Positions 52,539-56,658 of a DNA stretch of 56,658 nucleotides are shown here, one piece after another. The stretch is from the NCBI GenBank assembly GCA_947176745.1, contig CAMWRV010000011.1, positions 1-56,658 of the forward strand, written 5' to 3'. Below the pieces are notes generated by a model, which was given only the letters and a program-made list of their open reading frames with translations, did not search any database and had not been told where the DNA came from. A program made the position numbers and the translations under genes. Positions within the stretch are counted from its first letter, which is position 1. Every line of letters begins with the position of its first letter. This DNA comes from an uncultured Muribaculaceae bacterium (GTDB lineage Bacteria > Bacteroidota > Bacteroidia > Bacteroidales > Muribaculaceae).

Positions 52539-52906
52539 ACCGGAGCAAACTCCTGAGTCTGGCGGCACTGATCATTGCCGCAGCCATAGCGGCGGCATAT
52601 TACTTCTGGAATCCCGCCTCGTCGGAATGGGCGCCCAAATGCGCGTTCCACGCGCTGACCGGACTCGACTGCCCAGGCTGCGGAAGCCAGCGGATGCTCC
52701 ATGCGCTTCTGCACGGCGACTTCCGGGGCGCATGGCGGGCAAACCCGTTCATGATCTGCGCTCTGCCGGTGATCGCGCTGATGCTCTGGTCTGCCTCGGC
52801 GAGAACCCGGTTTCCGCGCCTTTACGCCCTACTCAACTCCCCGGCGGCAATAGTCGCGGCGGTTGTTCTTCTCACCGGCTGGACCATCGCCCGCAATTTG
52901 ATCTGA
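52535..52906 (+). CDS. DUF2752 membrane protein
   Basis: A 123-residue protein starting at GTG 52535, which overlaps the CD225 stop (GTGA). After the first helix it has HALTGLDCPGCGSQRMLHALLHGDFRGAWRANPF, the hallmark of DUF2752 (two cysteines in CPGCGxxR), then two more helices. The open frame extends far upstream, but that part is out-of-frame CD225 sequence. CD225 and DUF2752 genes are commonly neighbours in Bacteroidetes; the function of the pair is unknown. Confidence 0.85.
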   Translation: MNRSKLLSLAALIIAAAIAAAYYFWNPASSEWAPKCAFHALTGLDCPGCGSQRMLHALLHGDFRGAWRANPFMICALPVIALMLWSASARTRFPRLYALLNSPAAIVAAVVLLTGWTIARNLI

Positions 52907-52938
52907 AAACCGGTCGGTCACTCCGGCTCAGCAATATC

Positions 52939-53499
52939 ATGACAACACAAACCGACTCCATGACACGACCCATATTCATAATCGGCTACATGGCCTGCGG
53001 AAAGACCACTTTCGGCAGGGCACTCGCGCAAGCCACCGGAAAGCAGTTCATCGACCTCGACTTCTATATCGAGCAGAGATTCCACACTACCGTATCGCGC
53101 ATCTTCGCCGAGAAAGGGGAACAGGAGTTTCGCCGCATCGAGAGCGCGATGCTGCGCGAGGCCGGCGAATTCGAGAACACCATTATTGCCTGCGGAGGGG
53201 GGACACCATGCTTCAACGGCAACATGGACTACATGCTTGAGCGCGGACTGACGCTCTTTCTCGACACATCGGCCGAATGCATGACGCGGCGACTTGTCGA
53301 AAACAGCTCGCGCCGTCCGCTCATGGCCGGAAAGACTCCCGACGAGATACAAACCGCAGTGACCGACGGCCTTGCCGCCCGTTTGCCCCACTACTCACGC
53401 GCGTCGATCCGCTTCTCCGGCGACGATCTTGAAGACCGCCGCCAGATCAGCCGATCTATAGAAAAGTTCCTCGCCGCCCATCAGGATATCATCTCCTGA
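52939..53499 (+). CDS. aroK: Shikimate kinase
   Basis: Shikimate kinase phosphorylates shikimate in aromatic amino-acid synthesis. The 186-residue protein has the P-loop GYMACGKTT (residues 16-24), the shikimate-binding segment DLDFYIEQR, GEQEFRRIE, and CGGGTPC. ATG 52939 is used; 52960 is possible. The frame is open further upstream, but that part overlaps the DUF2752 gene. It ends 16 bases before the stop of the convergent metalloprotease gene. Confidence 0.93.
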   Translation: MTTQTDSMTRPIFIIGYMACGKTTFGRALAQATGKQFIDLDFYIEQRFHTTVSRIFAEKGEQEFRRIESAMLREAGEFENTIIACGGGTPCFNGNMDYMLERGLTLFLDTSAECMTRRLVENSSRRPLMAGKTPDEIQTAVTDGLAARLPHYSRASIRFSGDDLEDRRQISRSIEKFLAAHQDIIS

Positions 53500-53514
53500 C
53501 AGACAGCAGTCCTG

Positions 53515-56382
53515 TCACCATACAAGACGCGATACTGACGTGCCGCTTCTTACAATATAGACTCCTCGCGACGGGAGTTCGAGACTGCCGCTGTGCGATC
53601 TTGCGAGTGACCGTCCGTCGGGAGCATATACGTCGTAGACCGCGTGCATGTCAGAGGGCGAGAGCACACCGTTCGATATTCCGAACATACATCCTGCAGC
53701 CGCCACAAACGGCACTGACGCGCCCGGAGCCGCCACAAAACGCACACAAGGAGACTGTTCGCCGACAACTGTCCCGTCGCAGGCCCTGACCCATGCCTCA
53801 TATTCCTTTCCTTCCTCCAGACCCTCAAGCTCAATTGAAGTCGAGCCGGTTTCCAGACCGTCATATGAAGGATGTACACTGTCAGCAAGATCTCCCGGGA
53901 GCGAGAGTGTCACATCATCGACATAGACTCCGTTCCCGCTTCCGGAGGTGGCAGTGATTACAATCTGCCGCACTCCGCCAGGTAACCTGAATGTCATAAG
54001 TCCGCCCTCATCAGAATCTATATCCGCCGCTCCGACAGGATAAAGGGCACCTCCCGGATGAACGCCATAAAACTCCAGTCTCGCCATTGACGCGCTGACT
54101 GAGCGTGCCCAGAACGACACGGATCGTATATCGCGGTCAAAAGATGAGGTCCACAGGTAGTCGCCCGGCTCGCTCATAAGGAGCGACGGCGCTGATTCTC
54201 CATATGTTCCCGCGCCGTTGCTCATTGATCCCATATAGTCCCATCCCGCCGGCACACGCCGCTGGCTGAATGTCACAGGATCAGTCGTTGTCTCCTCTGC
54301 GTCACGGCAAGCAGCCACCGTGAGAAGGTAGTGTGTGGCGTTCTCGACCGCAGACCATGCGAGAGTGTTGTCCGCTTCATATCTGATATGGGGAACAGAT
54401 CCGGACACGCCACCCTCTGTGGTCATGACTGCAAACGAAGCCGGTTCGGAAACGTTGCGGCTGTCAGCATTATAGACCCGCACACTGTAGACCGATGCCG
54501 GCGACAGACCCGGAACCTTTACCTGATTTCCCGGTTCGATTGTCGTGAAACTGTAACCGGGCAACATGACCGTTCCGAACATCTCGTTATCCTCATCATA
54601 ATATCCTTCAAAAACCGAAATTGCCACGCGTGATGTCCCGCAATCGTCACCATGGCTGTCTGTGGGCGTTGCGGGCGCTGGAACTGATATTACGAAGTAA
54701 TCGCCCCCAGTCTCCTCGACTGCCGCTACCGGCGGCTCGATCAAAAGCCGCGAGTCTTCGCCATGTCCGTCTGCCACGGTCATGACTACCAGGCCGTCGG
54801 CCTCTTCGGTGACATACGTTATGTCAAGAGGCGTGCGACATCCGCGCGAATCGACAAACGACGGTGTGCCGTCGGCCGTAAAGCCGAAAACTGCGGATGA
54901 CCCGGGGAAAGGGTCTCCGCCCTCTGTCTGTTCACCGCCGACGCCGTCAGCCTCCACAAGATCGACATGCTGGTCCATAGGATCGTTGTTGACTATGTTG
55001 GCGCGCCACAGCGATTCATCATAGTTGATGTGCCACACGAGCATTCCCGAACCGGGAAGCCACATGTCGAACCCCTCCTGCTGACGGTTCTCGAAAAGAA
55101 AATATTCCCACGGGCGTTCAGGATCGACAGTGATGCGATATGTATTGCCATGCGCCGACAGAGGGAACATTCTTACCTCCTCTCCCGCCGTGACATCGAC
55201 AGGCTTCTGCCATTCGAGAGCATAACGTTCGTATGCCGAATAAAGGGGCGGTGTACGACCGTTGTTGCAATACGGACCCTGATCCATCAGCGAATAGCGA
55301 CCCGGCGTAACCGCCCCCGTGTATGAAGTGGCGTAAAGGTCCGGAAGTCCGAGCACGTGGCTGAATTCATGGCACATCGTGCCGATGCCCGCCATCTGTC
55401 CGCCCGGATAGGTCAGTTCGTTCGAACATGCGTAATGCCCCACAAGGACGCCATCGACCATGAGAGGATCCTCGGCGGAATATCCGACATCCCACGCATG
55501 AGGCCATATGCGCCATGACTCCGCACCCTCGTTCTCGCCGAAACCGGCGTAAAACACATACACATTGTCGATCGTTCCGTCGCCGTCACAATCATACTGG
55601 GAGAAATCGACGGTGTCGTCAAGAATGCGGCATGCGTCGAGCACCATGCGGGCAGGGTTGGCGTCGGTTGTCATACCGCCGCGGTTCTCACCGTAGAACG
55701 CGCATTTCTCAGGAAGCGTGACCGGACCGTACACATCGAACTCGGGCATGAAAAGACCGTTGCTCGACTCCATGAAATAATCGCGTGCAGACCCGGAAAA
55801 GCCGAACCCCGAGAAACCGGGTTCGTTGAGAATTGACTCCATGTCTTCATGAGGGGTGTCGCTGAAACTCCAGTTCAGGTCAGAGAAGGCCACAAGAATC
55901 ACAAGTACTTTCTGTCTGCCCTCCGAGGGAAACTTTCTGATGTCGTGTCCGTCGGAATTATCCCATTTCGACACTCCCTGAAACGCGGCTTTCCGTTGCC
56001 GCCGGTCCGGACCGTCGGCAAACGGAGACACCGACATTGTCGCCTTGCGCCGGCTTTCATAAGCCATCTCCGGAATGATCCCGGCTTTAACCCCGGCGCA
56101 TTCCGGATTCCCGACGCCCATGTCAGCCACACTGACAGCCGTAAGACGGCCGTCATTGCCGATCAGACGGAATATACCCGACTCGTCGCGGTCAGCGGGA
56201 TAACCGTCTTCGGTCAGAAAACAGTGAAACTTCTCATCGCCTACAGGTGTGAGCGTCACCTCTGTGCCGTCTGGCTGACGGATCTCGACCGGCTGCCGGC
56301 GGGCCGGAACCGCAAGACACTGCGACGCGACCGAAATACCCGACAGCAGGAGCGCCGACAGACGTAAATAAAATTTGTTCAT
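53515..56382 (-). CDS. Secreted M6-type metalloprotease with T9SS-type tail
   Basis: A 955-residue secreted zinc protease. The ATG at 56382 starts a signal peptide (MNKFYLRLSALLLSGISVASQCLA). The catalytic motif is HEFSHVLGLPD (His338, Glu339, His342), of the M6/immune-inhibitor type, in GTMCHEFSHVLGLPDLY. A nearby YDCDGDGTIDNVYVFYAGFGENE segment looks like a calcium-binding loop. Further on there are a fibronectin-like module and a choice-of-anchor jelly roll (about 680-890), then a T9SS type A-like tail (YDVYAPDGRSLARS... GVYIVRSGTSVSRLVW). It would degrade proteins outside the cell. It is convergent with the shikimate kinase gene. Confidence 0.88.
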   Translation of the reverse strand: MNKFYLRLSALLLSGISVASQCLAVPARRQPVEIRQPDGTEVTLTPVGDEKFHCFLTEDGYPADRDESGIFRLIGNDGRLTAVSVADMGVGNPECAGVKAGIIPEMAYESRRKATMSVSPFADGPDRRQRKAAFQGVSKWDNSDGHDIRKFPSEGRQKVLVILVAFSDLNWSFSDTPHEDMESILNEPGFSGFGFSGSARDYFMESSNGLFMPEFDVYGPVTLPEKCAFYGENRGGMTTDANPARMVLDACRILDDTVDFSQYDCDGDGTIDNVYVFYAGFGENEGAESWRIWPHAWDVGYSAEDPLMVDGVLVGHYACSNELTYPGGQMAGIGTMCHEFSHVLGLPDLYATSYTGAVTPGRYSLMDQGPYCNNGRTPPLYSAYERYALEWQKPVDVTAGEEVRMFPLSAHGNTYRITVDPERPWEYFLFENRQQEGFDMWLPGSGMLVWHINYDESLWRANIVNNDPMDQHVDLVEADGVGGEQTEGGDPFPGSSAVFGFTADGTPSFVDSRGCRTPLDITYVTEEADGLVVMTVADGHGEDSRLLIEPPVAAVEETGGDYFVISVPAPATPTDSHGDDCGTSRVAISVFEGYYDEDNEMFGTVMLPGYSFTTIEPGNQVKVPGLSPASVYSVRVYNADSRNVSEPASFAVMTTEGGVSGSVPHIRYEADNTLAWSAVENATHYLLTVAACRDAEETTTDPVTFSQRRVPAGWDYMGSMSNGAGTYGESAPSLLMSEPGDYLWTSSFDRDIRSVSFWARSVSASMARLEFYGVHPGGALYPVGAADIDSDEGGLMTFRLPGGVRQIVITATSGSGNGVYVDDVTLSLPGDLADSVHPSYDGLETGSTSIELEGLEEGKEYEAWVRACDGTVVGEQSPCVRFVAAPGASVPFVAAAGCMFGISNGVLSPSDMHAVYDVYAPDGRSLARSHSGSLELPSRGVYIVRSGTSVSRLVW

Positions 56383-56488
56383 ATTCAAGCTGGTTTTAGG
56401 TTTCTATATTCATGCGGATTATATCTTATTGCACAAAATAGTACATCCGACATGAATCTTACACAAAGAACCGAAGCCAACTTGACCA

Positions 56489-56496
56489 CAAAGATA
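56489..56496 (-). promoter_or_regulatory. -7 box of the M6 protease gene
   Basis: On the minus strand TATCTTTG covers 56496-56489. It would give a leader of about 100 bases before the ATG at 56382. Confidence 0.5.
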
Positions 56497-56596
56497 ATCA
56501 ATTTTTTCATATCTGACGCATATTGATAAATTTATTTCACCCATCAGTTTCTTTTTCCTGCCACACGGCTGCGGGCTTCCGCGCCAAAGCGCGCGA

Positions 56597-56616
56597 CCTC
56601 TCCGGAGCGGGAGAGG
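56597..56616. other. Small hairpin at the right edge
   Basis: CCTCTCC (56597-56603) and GGAGAGG (56610-56616) form a 7-bp stem, followed on the plus strand by CCAATAAAAATTTTT. It may be a terminator for a gene outside the window, or a leader element. No convincing gene is seen between 56383 and the end. Confidence 0.35.
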
Positions 56617-56658
56617 CCAATAAAAATTTTTAAATTTTATTTTATTGTATATCAATAT

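Noticed and set aside
56419..56655. 78-codon open frame on the minus strand at the right edge
   Set aside because: It runs through a hairpin and the probable promoter of the M6 protease gene, and its sequence has no protein-like pattern.

Overview
The window looks like a chromosomal segment of a gut Bacteroidales, most probably a relatively GC-rich Muribaculaceae-type bacterium. The grounds are many secreted proteins with type IX secretion (T9SS)-like C-terminal tails, BspA-type leucine-rich repeats and a FISUMP-like domain, Bacteroidetes promoter boxes (TAnnTTTG) before many genes, a DUF2027 protein, and a carboxyspermidine-type dehydrogenase. The family-level assignment is an inference; nothing could be searched.

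Region by region. 1-3.4 kb: the end of a sugar-nucleotide aminotransferase and the trkA-trkH potassium uptake pair. 3.5-15.1 kb: an accessory stretch with a giant fibronectin-type secreted protein, a membrane-tethered TPR/HTH protein, five tandem 23-bp palindromic repeats in front of an AT-richer DUF4143-type ATPase, a YitT/YczE-like membrane protein, and a three-gene cluster of secreted proteins. 15.4-18.7 kb: a second TPR/HTH protein with an apparently leaderless start, tRNA-Gln, a coiled-coil membrane protein and a small lipoprotein. 18.9-28.0 kb: a secreted GH13 amylase, a sufB-phoH-DUF2027-DUF695 operon, and a secreted FN3/LRR protein. 28.2-31.0 kb: an isolated two-gene operon encoding an intact phage-type terminase large subunit and a small partner, with no other phage gene nearby. 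31.0-38.6 kb: GH31 glycosidase and carboxyspermidine dehydrogenase-like gene, divergent from tsaE-birA-flippase-like gene-membrane protein-BspA protein. 38.7-42.6 kb: a secreted YD-repeat protein, a compact structured element that also holds a 51-codon ORF, and a MATE-PAS-RidA operon. 42.7-53.5 kb: an SLC6 transporter, an exporter operon (TolC, membrane fusion protein, two ABC-2 permeases, LpxL-type acyltransferase), an MsbA-like ABC transporter, and CD225-DUF2752-shikimate kinase. 53.5-56.4 kb: a secreted M6 metalloprotease.

How it fits together. Seven proteins carry a similar C-terminal module ending in a G-[VT]-Y-[IV]-V-R type strand, so much of the window supplies T9SS-type cargo (amylase, protease, adhesin-like proteins). 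The exporter operon, MsbA-like transporter and LpxL-type enzyme serve the envelope. The most unusual items are the standalone terminase operon with a repeat-bearing leader, the palindromic 23-bp repeat array before the DUF4143 ATPase, and the structured element at 39.95-40.11 kb.
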